This document shows positions 7,754-16,640 of a stretch of DNA of 64,000 nucleotides, one piece after another; the stretch's first letter is position 1; every line of letters begins with the position of its first letter. The stretch lies in assembly GCF_045124755.1 (NCBI RefSeq), contig NZ_JBGVMK010000025.1; one strand, given 5' to 3'. Under the pieces are notes generated by a model. The model did no database searches, was not told the origin of the DNA, and saw only the letters and a list, made by a program, of their open reading frames with translations. Origin of the DNA: Succinimonas sp045124755. Lineage in GTDB: Bacteria; Pseudomonadota; Gammaproteobacteria; Enterobacterales; Succinivibrionaceae. The translations under genes and the position numbers were made by a program.

Positions 7754-9706
7754 TTACGCCTCCCCCTGGTCATGTCTGGTTAATTCGCATTTCAATACGG
7801 CCGGAGTCTCGGCAATGCTCTTAATATCTCCCGCCACTACGGAAAGCACCTTGATATCGGCATTCTGCTCCACCCGGTTATCAAAAAGATAACGGGACAA
7901 AGGATTTATGAGATAGGACTCCACCACATTGCCGATGCCGCGGCCGCCGTTATCCAGGTTCCGGAGCGCCAGAGCATTGAGCTCCGCCACCGCCCGTTCG
8001 TCAAGAACAAGGCCGATCTTCTTGTTTCTCAGGAGATTCTCGCAGATGCGCTCCAGAAGAGAGGCCAGAATATCCGCGGCCACATCCGGTCTTATGAAAT
8101 CAAAGACCACGATGTTTTCGCCGATGCGGTTCAGGATCTCCGGCCGGTTCAGGGTAAACTTGAAGTGATTTTCAATAGCGGCCCGCACCTTCTTCTGGAC
8201 GTCCTCGTAGGGCTCCTCGGGAGTAACATTCTTCCTGCGGCCGCCGTCCCTGTCCGGAACGTAGATGCCCAGGTTGCTGGTAAAGATAATCACGCTTTCT
8301 GAAAAGTACACCGTATTCCCCTGCCCGTCGGTGAGGCGGCCGTCCTCCAGGATCTGCAGGAACTTGTCCAGAATGGTGGGATGCGCCTTTTCAATTTCAT
8401 CAAAGAGCAGAATGGAGAACGGGTTATCCCGGACAGCATTGGTAAGCTGACCGCCGGCCTCGTAGCCCACGTATCCCGGAGGGGCGCCTAAAAGTCTCTG
8501 GTCGCTGTGGGACTGCCCGAATTCGCTCATGTCAAACCGGATGCAACGGCTTTCGTCTCCGAAGAGCTTCTGCGCCAGGGTTTTGGCGGTTTCGGTCTTG
8601 CCGGTGCCGGTGGGCCCCGCAAAAAACAGCACTCCCTTGGGCTTGGTATGGGAGGAGTGCTGGAGGCCGTCCATGCCCACAATGGCTCTTTTTATGACAT
8701 CCAGAGTTCTGGTAAGGGCCAGATCCTGCCCCTTCACCCGTTTCCGGAAATCCTCCTCGGCATGAGCAAAATCATCATGCTTCAGAGTCTGCCAGGGATT
8801 GTCCGTAATGCCGAAGCGATAAAGATCCACCACCTTGCAGAGATCCGAAATGCGGAACCGCTGCTTTCTGGACAGGAGGGAGAGGCCGTTAAGGGCCGTA
8901 TACGAAAACCCCGCGGTAAGGCCGGTAAAGCGCTGCTTCAGCTTATAAATGGCGTCCTGGCCGGACTCGCCCTGATAGGCCGCCATGTCTTCCCGGTAAA
9001 TATCCGAATCAAAGAAGGAGCGGAACTGAGTATCAATGAAATTAAAGCGTTCATCCTTGCCGGGCGTGCTGATGGTGATGGTCTTGGCGGAAGGATTATC
9101 CAGAAAAAGCCAGCTGGGAAGGTCATTAACCTTGTTCACCAGAAGCACCAGGGAATTCTTAAGACGGACGCCGTTTGCGACCTCCACGTCCTTGCCCCGG
9201 AGAGCGGATTCCTGGAGCTTGGTAAAGCTGAGCACGTCCGGCTGCTGCATGGAATTAGGAGCCACAATGTAGCGGGAAACGAAATCCATGATGATCACCG
9301 CGGATTCCACCTCCTGCTCCAGAGCCATGCTGACTACATCCGGGGCGGTGGGAGCCCTTCCGGTGAACTGAGCCTGAATAACTTTATTAAGGCCCTGAGT
9401 CTCCACATTCTGATTAACCAGCTTCCCGAATTCGTCCATGGCGTTTTCAGAGTCATTGGCGTCCGTGAAAAAACCCCGGATATGGCTGTAAAAAATCACA
9501 TGCTGATAGCCCAGGTTCTTGTAGAAGGCGTAAAGATAGGAATTTAAGTCCAGAATCTCCCCCTTGGAAGCATAATTATTCTCTTCCGGGTAAACATACT
9601 TGTCCAGAATGTTCCCCTCCAGAATAATAAGGGGCTTGATGCGGTTAAAGATCCCGAGCTCCCGATGCCACTTAGGGCCGTCAAAAGTCTGTTTCGTATT
9701 ATCCAT
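7754..9706 (-). CDS. Clp/Hsp100-type AAA+ ATPase with a degenerate N-terminal AAA domain
   Basis: A protein of 650 residues. Its C-terminal half is a ClpA/ClpB D2-type AAA+ module: Walker A GPTGTGKT at 364-371, RFDMSEF at 390-396, GAPPGYVGYEAGG with the substrate-gripping Tyr pore loop at 408-419, Walker B LLFDEIEKAH at 433-442, and sensor TSNLG at 476-480. The first 300 residues look like a second AAA domain that has lost its P-loop: IILEGNILDKY, a Walker-B-like VIIMDF near 137-142, and LVLLVNKVNDLP. No ClpN or zinc-binding N domain and no ClpP-binding loop is obvious. It should be an ATP-driven unfoldase or remodeller acting on a specific partner. It starts 13 bp after the radical SAM gene (AAGGA site) and is followed at 2 bp by PP2C. 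Confidence 0.85.
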   Translation of the reverse strand: MDNTKQTFDGPKWHRELGIFNRIKPLIILEGNILDKYVYPEENNYASKGEILDLNSYLYAFYKNLGYQHVIFYSHIRGFFTDANDSENAMDEFGKLVNQNVETQGLNKVIQAQFTGRAPTAPDVVSMALEQEVESAVIIMDFVSRYIVAPNSMQQPDVLSFTKLQESALRGKDVEVANGVRLKNSLVLLVNKVNDLPSWLFLDNPSAKTITISTPGKDERFNFIDTQFRSFFDSDIYREDMAAYQGESGQDAIYKLKQRFTGLTAGFSYTALNGLSLLSRKQRFRISDLCKVVDLYRFGITDNPWQTLKHDDFAHAEEDFRKRVKGQDLALTRTLDVIKRAIVGMDGLQHSSHTKPKGVLFFAGPTGTGKTETAKTLAQKLFGDESRCIRFDMSEFGQSHSDQRLLGAPPGYVGYEAGGQLTNAVRDNPFSILLFDEIEKAHPTILDKFLQILEDGRLTDGQGNTVYFSESVIIFTSNLGIYVPDRDGGRRKNVTPEEPYEDVQKKVRAAIENHFKFTLNRPEILNRIGENIVVFDFIRPDVAADILASLLERICENLLRNKKIGLVLDERAVAELNALALRNLDNGGRGIGNVVESYLINPLSRYLFDNRVEQNADIKVLSVVAGDIKSIAETPAVLKCELTRHDQGEA

Positions 9707-9719
9707 GGCAAATTAGTCC

Positions 9720-10388
9720 TTAATGTTGATTCTGCGTGTGTTCCGGCGCGGTCTCATCCCCGCAGGTCTCCCCGCCGATGGTTACCCCTTTGGCCAGAAG
9801 AGCCTCCCGGAGCTCCCGGGGATACTCCGGACGATGAATGCCCGCGGAGATAAAGCCGTCCCGGGTTCTGAAATTCTGCACCTCGTTGCGTCCGTTCTTA
9901 AGGTATTCCCGGTAACGTTCCTCAAGAGCGGGGTTCAGGATATGGATCTCCTGATTGTCCGATCCCCGGAGAAAGCAATTGGTATTCCGGGACTCCACAT
10001 AGGGGCCGTCAATAACCACGGCAAGCTGGTCAAGAATATCCCGGTACCCCCGGTTCCGGAGCTCCCGCAGCCGGAAGCCGCTGTAGGCCAAAATGTCCGC
10101 CGAGATCTCCCGGAGCCGGGGCAGAAGCTCCCTTAAGGCCTCCGGCTGCTCAAAGGGATCGCCTCCGGTAAGAGTGAAGCCGTCTATGCCCTCGGCGCCC
10201 CGGGTTTCTCTGATGGCGTTTATCATTTTGAGCACTGTGTCCCCGGAAACCAGATACCGGGGATCCTGCTTCCAGAGCTCGGGGTTGCTGCAGCCCGGGC
10301 AGCCCCGGCTGCAGCCGGCAAACCAGATGCCGACGCGCTTCCCAGGGCCCAGCACCCTGAGAGGATAGAGAAGCCGGGCTACATACAT
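9720..10388 (-). CDS. NrdG-like radical SAM protein
   Basis: A protein of 222 residues. The radical SAM cluster motif is intact as CSRGCPGC (Cys26, Cys30, Cys33), followed by the activase-type SNPELW. The Gly-rich SAM-binding element FTLTGGDPFEQPEALREL and the LAYSGFRLRELR strand match the family that activates anaerobic ribonucleotide reductase and other glycyl-radical enzymes. No glycyl-radical enzyme lies nearby; the gene is embedded between an FHA protein and a Clp-type ATPase. The start at 10388 is 4 bp after the FHA stop; a longer in-frame start at 10451 would overlap that gene. The substrate is unknown; a partner in the operon is a reasonable guess. An oxygen-sensitive 4Fe-4S cluster suits an anaerobe. 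Confidence 0.85.
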   Translation of the reverse strand: MYVARLLYPLRVLGPGKRVGIWFAGCSRGCPGCSNPELWKQDPRYLVSGDTVLKMINAIRETRGAEGIDGFTLTGGDPFEQPEALRELLPRLREISADILAYSGFRLRELRNRGYRDILDQLAVVIDGPYVESRNTNCFLRGSDNQEIHILNPALEERYREYLKNGRNEVQNFRTRDGFISAGIHRPEYPRELREALLAKGVTIGGETCGDETAPEHTQNQH

Positions 10389-10392
10389 GGGG

Positions 10393-11100
10393 TCAGACCC
10401 CGGTCTCATAGGCCACGATAAAGCAGCCCGCCTGGGACTTTGTCCAGTCATCCGGCCAGCGATCCCCCATGGAGACCTTATCCCCGTCCTTCAGCACTTC
10501 GGTAGAACCGGGAGACATCTTCACATTATTGATATAGGTGCCGTTTTTGCCCTTATCAACGAAAGCGAGACGGTCTCCCATGACATGGATCTCCGCATGG
10601 AGACGGCTGGTGTAATCCCGGGAAGCCAGATAATCCGCCATGACATTCTCCCGGCCGATCACGGTAATGGGATGCAGGGTGTCAATTTTAAGAATGCATC
10701 TCCCGTCCGGAGCGTTCAGTGAGGCAATAACCTTGTTTACCGGCTTCGGGGCGGGGGGCTCCGGGGCAGGAGCTCCGGAAGATCCCTGAAGCAGGCTTTT
10801 GTCCACCAGAGTCTTTTCGATCAAAAACTTGAGATTCTCATGACAGGCAACGCACTGCTTGGCCACAACCCGGTTAGCCCGGCCGCACTTCGGACAGATC
10901 TTGGCCCAATCCTTTCCCGGGGGAACGGCGTTATCCTCCGGAGCTTTCTTACCGGGGTCAGGATCCGGGGCCGGCTTAGGCGCCTCCTTGTCCACAGATT
11001 TAACGCCGGAAAGATCCCAGCCGCAGTTTTCGTTAATGCAAAAGGCGCTGCCGGGGGAATTCTCGGCGCCGCATTTGGGACAAATCTTTACTCTGGCCAT
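10393..11100 (-). CDS. Double zinc-ribbon, FHA-domain protein
   Basis: A protein of 235 residues. Two zinc ribbons are clear: CPKC with Cys21 and Cys26 in the first 30 residues, then a second CPKC (Cys69, Cys72) with CVAC (Cys83, Cys86). They are joined by a Pro/Asp-rich linker. The C-terminal 100 residues are an FHA domain: VIGRENVMADYL, YTSRLHAEIHV with the phosphate-binding Ser-Arg-x-His, and KGKNGTYINN. FHA domains bind phosphothreonine peptides, so this protein probably docks a phosphorylated partner whose phosphate is removed by the PP2C of the same operon. AAGGAGA precedes ATG 11100. A gap of 108 bp separates it from the coiled-coil gene upstream. Confidence 0.9.
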   Translation of the reverse strand: MARVKICPKCGAENSPGSAFCINENCGWDLSGVKSVDKEAPKPAPDPDPGKKAPEDNAVPPGKDWAKICPKCGRANRVVAKQCVACHENLKFLIEKTLVDKSLLQGSSGAPAPEPPAPKPVNKVIASLNAPDGRCILKIDTLHPITVIGRENVMADYLASRDYTSRLHAEIHVMGDRLAFVDKGKNGTYINNVKMSPGSTEVLKDGDKVSMGDRWPDDWTKSQAGCFIVAYETGV

Positions 11101-11208
11101 GGATTTTAAGTTCTCCTTGTCACAATCATAATTCCTGCTTAATTGATGCTTCGTTTACGCTCTGTTTCCGCTCGATTGCCGCATCATTCCCGCTCAGTCC
11201 GGAGATCT

Positions 11209-12669
11209 TCAGCTGCCTTCCTGGGGGAGATGCATTTGCTGTTGCGCCGAAGCAGGGGCGGTACGGACAATTCTGCGGGCGTTCTCCACCTCCTGGATAT
11301 CCTCCCGGGCGCACTCATAATCACTGATATTGAACACCTGAGCATACTCCGCATCAGGAGGAAGCTCGCTCCCGCGGTTCAGCACCAGCCCCTTTTCCGC
11401 CAGCTTCTCCCGGATCTTGCGGTAGCCGGAGCAGAAGCTTTCCATATCCTGCCGGAGCCGCTCGGATTCCGCGGGATCCGGATCCCGATCCTCGGTGTCC
11501 AAAGCGCCCAGCTCCATGCACATGTCGCCGTTGGAATCGTAGGTGACGCTCACCGCCGCCTCTTCGTTAAAGCGGTAAAGGCCGCTCTTCACAATACCGT
11601 CCGGCCGGGCCTTGAGGCCCCCGATAAGACGGTAGCCCATCTCCGCCATAACCTCGTTGATGGCAGCGCTGATATACCTTTCGGCATCCCGCTTGGCCAG
11701 AGTCTGATGAATAACATCGATTTCCGCTTTCAGAAAGGTCAGGGAAGAACGGGTTACCGGGAAGGTCTTGGGGGGTACGCCGGCTTCCCGGCAGATGGCG
11801 AGATACTCATCGCTGAGAGCGCCGTATTCCTCCCGGAGGTTTTCGTAATCGGTAAGCTTACGGTTGAGCTCCTTAAGCCGGGGCTCCAGACTGATGGCGG
11901 CAAAGCTCCTTAAGTACTCGGCATTATGGTTGCCCTTCTCCGCGGCGTGGAGCGCGTTCTCCAGAGCGTCGATCTCATCCTGAATCTGCGAGGTGGCCAC
12001 CCGGCCGCATACGGTTTTTCTGAAAGACTCCTCCATGCGGGCAATTTCCTCCTCGGCAGCCTTCCGGGCCTCATGAAGCTTTTCCTGCCGCTTCTGCTCC
12101 TCCTCCGCGGCCTTCCGGATCTTCTCCTGCTGTTCCTTCTCCCGCCGCTGCCGTTCCTCTTCGGCCAGCTGCTTGGAAAGATCGGCGATCTCGGAGGTCA
12201 GCTTTTCGGTATAGGCGGCGGAAATGCTTTTAGCCACCCGGGGCACTCCGTCCATCACCACCCGGAAACGATCGGCCACCTTCTGAAAATCAGCCAGAAT
12301 ATCCTTCAGGGTCTGTTCATTCTCCGTATTGCGATCCCGGGAGCGCGCGGCCACGATCTCCTGCGCCACGGCTTCCACGTCCCCGGTGAATTTCCGGTAC
12401 TCCTGCGTGGGAGCAATGCCGAACTCTTCGATTTTTTCCTTAAGTCCCTGAATCTGCTCCCGGCCGGCATTCAGAGCCACCTCCAGCCCCCGGGAACTGG
12501 AATTGATGCTGTCCTTGAGATCCCGCACTCTTTTTTTGCGGGCCTCCTCCATCAGGCGTTTTCTTTCCTCTTCGCGTCTCTTGCGTTCCAGCTCTTCCCG
12601 TCTCTTGCGCTCCAGCTCCCGCCGGCGTCTCTCCTCCAGGGAAATTCTGCTGTCCTTGGGTCCGCTCAT
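11209..12669 (-). CDS. Large coiled-coil protein, first gene of the FHA/Clp operon
   Basis: A protein of 486 residues with start 12669 chosen for the AAGAGGAG site 8 bp upstream. It opens MSGPKDSRISLEERRRREL and continues into an Arg/Glu-rich helix. A second charged coil at about 165-230 is followed by helices and a more globular C-terminal domain (about 330-470) containing YRFNEEAAVSVTYDSNGDMC and YRKIREKLAEKGL. It has no membrane segment or enzyme motif. I do not recognise a named family. As the first and least conserved-looking member of an operon with a phospho-reader, an unfoldase and a phosphatase, it is a candidate for the structural partner or client those enzymes act on (inference). 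Confidence 0.75.
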   Translation of the reverse strand: MSGPKDSRISLEERRRRELERKRREELERKRREEERKRLMEEARKKRVRDLKDSINSSSRGLEVALNAGREQIQGLKEKIEEFGIAPTQEYRKFTGDVEAVAQEIVAARSRDRNTENEQTLKDILADFQKVADRFRVVMDGVPRVAKSISAAYTEKLTSEIADLSKQLAEEERQRREKEQQEKIRKAAEEEQKRQEKLHEARKAAEEEIARMEESFRKTVCGRVATSQIQDEIDALENALHAAEKGNHNAEYLRSFAAISLEPRLKELNRKLTDYENLREEYGALSDEYLAICREAGVPPKTFPVTRSSLTFLKAEIDVIHQTLAKRDAERYISAAINEVMAEMGYRLIGGLKARPDGIVKSGLYRFNEEAAVSVTYDSNGDMCMELGALDTEDRDPDPAESERLRQDMESFCSGYRKIREKLAEKGLVLNRGSELPPDAEYAQVFNISDYECAREDIQEVENARRIVRTAPASAQQQMHLPQEGS

Positions 12670-12827
12670 ATCATGTTCTCCTCTTGATACCGGCATCTCC
12701 AGAGCTGCCGGTATCCCATAAGCTGTCGGTCTTTTCATAAGCCGCCGGAACCACCCGGCGCTCCCGGGAATTATCCGGTTAATCCTAATGGCAATTTTAT
12801 TTACAAAGGCCCTGTACCGTAAAACAA

Positions 12828-12855
12828 CTCATAGCTTTTTTGATACCGATGTCAA
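12828..12855 (-). promoter_or_regulatory. Candidate sigma70 promoter of the FHA/Clp/PP2C operon
   Basis: On the minus strand TTGACA (12850-12855) and TATGAG (12828-12833) are 16 bp apart, about 160 bp upstream of the first gene. A second, weaker pair (TTTACG, 18 bp, TAAAAT) lies closer to the gene. Choice between them is uncertain. Confidence 0.4.
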
Positions 12856-13322
12856 TAATTTTGGAGATACCTTTCTATACAAATTCACTTTTTATATGAA
12901 TTACGGCGATGGCGCGGAAGATAAGGCTCTGATTTTCCGGAGTTTTCCTGGCGGGAAACTCCGGATGATCCGGAAAAGCGCCGGAAAAAAAGAGACAGAG
13001 ACACCAGCTGAAAATTTCAGGAGATGGCAGGAAACAGAGGAAGAGACGAGATGGCGGCGCTGCCGGAGATGAATGGATGATTTTTGCCGGGAGGAAAACG
13101 CCAGAGCCCCCTGATAAAAAATACCGCTTCAGTTTTTCAGGGGCGAGGGGGCAGCGAAACATGCTGTCAAAACTCCTGATACCCCGGAGTTTGCTAAAGC
13201 CCGCAGCTCTCCGGGGAGCTGCTTTAAGGCGGGTTTTCTCACCACGGCAGCAGACGGGAAACAGATGTCAGAATAGTGCCGCCGAACAGTACAGAACTCT
13301 CCTCAGGATCCGGAACCAAGCC
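12856..13322. other. Gene-free gap with hairpin
   Basis: No supported gene. A plus-strand frame at 12788-13072 lacks a ribosome site and family resemblance. At 13196-13240 a stem (CCCGC / GCGGG with inner AGCTC / GAGCT) is followed by TTTT on plus and a weaker T tract on minus; it probably ends the 13323-14987 transcript. Confidence 0.4.
13158..13172 (+). repeat. 15-bp direct repeat, left copy
   Basis: AACATGCTGTCAAAA is identical to 15363-15377. The two copies bracket the AAA-ATPase/PD-(D/E)XK gene. Confidence 0.6.
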
Positions 13323-14987
13323 TTATTCATCCAGAATCTGATATTCCACCAGTTTTTTCTGCGCCGGGGATATCACCATGCCGACCTGAATAAGCTTTAT
13401 GTCTTCTGCGGTGACGCCGTAATCATGAGTTCTGAGCTGATCCAGAGCCTTCTTCATGGCAGCCTTCTGAGAAAAGCCCTTCCGCATCCTTTTGAATTCA
13501 ATCACCAGTTTTGTGGTTCTGGTCTTGATTTCCATATCCGAGTAGCCATGGACATTGCATTTTTCCCGGGATTTCAAAATGCCGGAACGGGGCAGCTGCA
13601 CATAAATAAAATCCCGGACGGTGTTTTCATCATCAAACACCTTGGCATTGGAGCTTACGCCTTCGCACAAAGCGGCATTGAAAAGGTCAAAAATTCCGGC
13701 AATATCAGCGGAATCCACCAGAATATCCATGTCATCAAATCTGCATTGAGTGGCAAATGACGGGGTAAGGCGGTTTACGTCCAAGGACAGTTTTATGAAA
13801 GATTCCGCTACCTCATCGTTGGGGATGGCAAATATCGCGCGGGTTCTTGTTTGTTTTCTCAGAGTAAAATAACCGGTCTGATACAGCAGCATTTCCACCG
13901 GAATCTGATCCGGAGCTGATTTTGATATCAGCATCTCCTGGTTAAGCAGGTTATCAGCCAGGCAGCCATCCTTAACCCGATAGCTCAGCTTATTGAAAAG
14001 ATCCAGAAAGGCTGTGTTTTCAAGGTACTTAATCAGAATTGTCGGAGTTCCGCCGCTTGAGGCGTACCAGTAGTTTATAAACCCCTGCTGGGGTTTCGAG
14101 AGAAATGAAAGAACAGACCAAGGATTGTACACCGTCGTGTTCGTTCTGATGGAAAACTGAAAACCGTCATACAGGATCTTCATGCGGTCATAAACCTCGG
14201 AAACGCTCATGTCCAGCACGGCAGCGGCATTACGGACATAAGGGTCAAAATAGCGCCTGAGCTCTTCTTCGGTGATGCCCAGCAGCGTGGCGTACTCATC
14301 ATCACAGCTGATATCATTAAGATTGTTGAACACTGAAAACAGGCTTACATTGGCAATTCTGGTAATGCCGGTTATAAAGATAAAACGGAATTTGCCGCTC
14401 CAGGTTTTTATTGCGGAAAAGAAGTTCGAAAAAACAGCGCTTAGCTCATCCCTTTCGGTCTTATTCCCAAGATGATGGGTAACAGGACTGTCATATTCAT
14501 CAATAAGCAGCACCAGACTATGGTCGGCTATCTTCAGGCATACCTGATCAATAATATCTGCGGGGTCATAGTAATTTCCCTGCTCATCCAGAGGACTTAA
14601 ACTGCAAACATCGGAAAGTCTTCTGGTGAGAGCCTGGGTCAGCCTTATCTTAAACTCCTCACGGGAACAGCTGGCATAATTTGAGAAATCCAAGTGAACA
14701 ACCTTATAGGTTTTGTCAGTCCATTTGTCCTCGCCGGTATCAATATCGAGACCTTTAAAATCCTGAAGTCCTTTGGAAAAAAGAGACTCGAACGCTGATA
14801 CCAGAAGCGATTTCCCGAATCTGCGCGGTCTGGAAAGAAAAACCGGCGCATCCTCGGTTTCCGCAATTCTGGCTATCATTGCTGTTTTATCGACATAAAC
14901 TTTCTTTTTTTCATGTATGACACTGAACAAGGTAGTTGCATACGGCAGTTTCTTTAAGTCTTTCAGCGTTAATACCGGTTTACCCAT
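13323..14987 (-). CDS. AAA-ATPase with C-terminal PD-(D/E)XK nuclease-like domain (DUF1703 family)
   Basis: A protein of 554 residues. The N-terminal part is the AAA-ATPase-like fold of this expanded family: KKVYVDKTAMI, the P-loop variant RPRRFGKS at 53-60, Walker B LVLLIDEYDSPV, and FIFITGITRI. The C-terminal part matches the DUF1703 nuclease-like domain: FIYVQL, GYSDMEIKTRT and KLVIEFKRMRKG, giving the D...E-x-K spacing of PD-(D/E)XK enzymes. Members occur in many copies in gut bacteria and behave like mobile or selfish genes; their biochemical role is not settled. GCGGAG precedes ATG 14987. The gene is more AT-rich than its neighbours and is bracketed by 15-bp direct repeats, suggesting insertion as a unit. 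Confidence 0.88.
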   Translation of the reverse strand: MGKPVLTLKDLKKLPYATTLFSVIHEKKKVYVDKTAMIARIAETEDAPVFLSRPRRFGKSLLVSAFESLFSKGLQDFKGLDIDTGEDKWTDKTYKVVHLDFSNYASCSREEFKIRLTQALTRRLSDVCSLSPLDEQGNYYDPADIIDQVCLKIADHSLVLLIDEYDSPVTHHLGNKTERDELSAVFSNFFSAIKTWSGKFRFIFITGITRIANVSLFSVFNNLNDISCDDEYATLLGITEEELRRYFDPYVRNAAAVLDMSVSEVYDRMKILYDGFQFSIRTNTTVYNPWSVLSFLSKPQQGFINYWYASSGGTPTILIKYLENTAFLDLFNKLSYRVKDGCLADNLLNQEMLISKSAPDQIPVEMLLYQTGYFTLRKQTRTRAIFAIPNDEVAESFIKLSLDVNRLTPSFATQCRFDDMDILVDSADIAGIFDLFNAALCEGVSSNAKVFDDENTVRDFIYVQLPRSGILKSREKCNVHGYSDMEIKTRTTKLVIEFKRMRKGFSQKAAMKKALDQLRTHDYGVTAEDIKLIQVGMVISPAQKKLVEYQILDE

Positions 14988-15362
14988 TTTAATAACTCCG
15001 CAGATATAACAAATCCCTTAATTCGCAAGGCATTAATCGAAATGCCCATAAACGTATCGGTTCCGGCAGCGTGTTTATGTGAGAAATATTCACAAAGGCA
15101 GTACATGTATCATCTGTTTCGCTGTTATTCCCAGGATAACGGGAGTATAGTTACAGACCTTTTATAACCATCGGGAATGATTGCCTGACACGAGATTAAA
15201 AAACAGTATCTGACAGAGAATTCCTTTTTCATATTCTACCCCGATCCGGCTGCCGCAACGAGTAATCAGCTTCTGAAATAACGGTATCCCCGCGCTCTCT
15301 CATTGCCTGTTAAACTCCTTCATCCGCAATGTAAAATATATTTTAACAGGGATAGTATACGG

Positions 15363-15377
15363 AACATGCTGTCAAAA
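15363..15377 (+). repeat. 15-bp direct repeat, right copy
   Basis: Identical to 13158-13172; see that entry. Confidence 0.6.
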
Positions 15378-15656
15378 AGACAACAGGCAGCTAAATAAAC
15401 ACACTGAAATTCAAAGATTGCTCCCAAATGACGCCAATGCAAACCAGTCGGTAGGCCATGAAAATCTCTGAAGCGAAAAGAGTGGAATAAGTGAAAGATC
15501 TCCGGAAGGACGGATCAGGAAAACGCTGACCGCCAACGTCCCTCAGGAGCTTTGCCAGCTATCGGCAAATGGATTGCCGGCAAAACCTGAGAAACGAAAT
15601 CCCCGTCCCCGCCCTCGTCTGATCGTCGGTATTATGGTAGTAAGCATGAAAAATGC

Positions 15657-15696
15657 GTTTTACAAATGTAACATTAGGAGGCATGCATTGTAAAAC
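15657..15696. repeat. Imperfect inverted repeat
   Basis: GTTTTACAAATG (15657-15668) faces CATTGTAAAAC (15686-15696): 11 pairs with one bulged A around a 17-nt loop. It abuts the tRNA-like remnant and may mark an insertion junction. Confidence 0.5.
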
Positions 15697-15733
15697 AGAG
15701 GATTCGAACCTCCTGTATGCGCCTCAGCATACG
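15690..15733 (-). other. tRNA-like remnant (class II variable arm plus T arm)
   Basis: On the minus strand a hairpin GTATGC / GCATAC, like the long variable arm of a serine tRNA, is followed by GGAGG-TTCGAAT-CCTCT, a standard T arm. The acceptor strand that follows (GTTTTAC) finds no 5' partner upstream, and no D or anticodon arm is seen. It is best read as the 3' piece of a tRNA left by an integration or decay event, not a working tRNA. Confidence 0.4.
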
Positions 15734-15798
15734 CTGTGATGCGATTCATTCTCAACCGCAGAGATCATACCCGCCCGATCAGACTACCAAGTCATCTG

Positions 15799-16251
15799 TC
15801 AGATCAGTTCAGTCATCCAGTTCAGTTCCTGGATCTTTTCATCTGTTTCCCGAAGCTGCTTCGCATAGGCATCCGCCTCTTTCTGGAGTTCGGAAACCTT
15901 CACGGTGCTTCGGATCCGGATCTCGGTCTTGGAATAACGGCTTACCGACTGGCTGCAGGTATTCAGAAAATTCCGCATGACGCGAAGCCGTTCCTTCAGG
16001 CAGTCCCGTCTGGCTATAAGCTGGGTGATGGTGACAGAACCGCTTTTGGTGAGACTGTTAGTATTGTTGATCCGGTAAATGAGTTCCTCCAGCTTTACCA
16101 GAGAACTGTCCAGTTCCTTCATAAGCTCCCGGGGATCCTCTGCCGGCTCCTCACCCTCCTGCACCTTGGCATTGTTGTTAAGACGCTCCGAAAGCTCAGC
16201 AATTTTCTTCTGTAAATCCGCTCTCTCTGAAAGCGCTGATGCAAGTTTCAT
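15799..16251 (-). CDS. DIP1984 family protein (septicolysin-like)
   Basis: A protein of 150 residues that matches the DIP1984 family end to end: MKLASALSERADLQKKI, NAKVQEGEEPAEDPRELM, LEELIYRINNTNS, ARRDCLKERLRVMR, SRYSKTEIRIRSTV, and the closing QELNWMTEL. It is an all-helical cytoplasmic protein. Family members are common in Firmicutes and Actinobacteria and scattered in proteobacteria, so horizontal origin is possible. The function is not established. GGAGAGC precedes ATG 16251. It stands alone beside a tRNA-like remnant. Confidence 0.88.
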   Translation of the reverse strand: MKLASALSERADLQKKIAELSERLNNNAKVQEGEEPAEDPRELMKELDSSLVKLEELIYRINNTNSLTKSGSVTITQLIARRDCLKERLRVMRNFLNTCSQSVSRYSKTEIRIRSTVKVSELQKEADAYAKQLRETDEKIQELNWMTELI

Positions 16252-16640
16252 TAAAGCTCTCCGTACTTAAAAGCCGCCAAAAGGAAGATTCCCCGGCATG
16301 CAGAAATCAGACGCTCTGCCGGGCGGCATGTATTATCAGCAGCATACACCATCCCGTCTGGCACAGGTATCACTATCATCTTTCCGGGAATAAATCGGAG
16401 ATGAACATCATAAAAACTAACCGGCAAGAACACGAGACAGGCAAACGAGGAAGGAATATGATTCCGGGAAAATAGTTTTGGGTACTGAAGAACCATGAAT
16501 ACAGGAAATTAAGAGAGAAGGATGATGACTGAAAAATAATGAATGAAGATGATGAAGAGAGAAAGAAAGAAAGGAATGAATGAGTGAGTAAGACGCTGGG
16601 CAGCCTTCCGGGGGCCCGCCCCCGGAAAGCAGTCCTCTTC
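16252..16640. other. Gap with purine-rich tract and GC hairpin
   Basis: No gene is seen. From about 16490 to 16595 the plus strand is almost pure purine with GAAAGAAAGAAA and GAATGAATGAGTGAG runs. At 16606-16627 a near-perfect palindrome (TTCCGGGGG / CCCCCGGAA) follows the motY stop codon on minus, without a T tract. Confidence 0.5.

Larger units (their letters stand above)
14988..15798. other. About 800 bp without a protein gene
   Basis: The stretch is AT-rich near 15000-15450. It holds the right 15-bp direct repeat (15363-15377), an inverted repeat at 15657-15696 and a tRNA-like remnant at 15690-15733. No coding region is supported. Confidence 0.4.

Noticed and set aside
10093..10368. Small plus-strand frames inside the FHA/radical SAM/Clp operon
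   Set aside because: They are antisense to well-supported genes and have no independent signals.
12788..13072. Plus-strand frame of 94 codons upstream of the FHA operon
   Set aside because: No ribosome site, no family likeness, and it overlaps the promoter region of the operon.
15657..15733. Circularly permuted tRNA gene
   Set aside because: The acceptor-like GTTTTAC finds a downstream GTAAAAC partner, but no D arm or anticodon arm follows it.
16606..16627. motY terminator
   Set aside because: The stem is strong but no T tract follows on either strand, so it is listed only as a hairpin in the gap.
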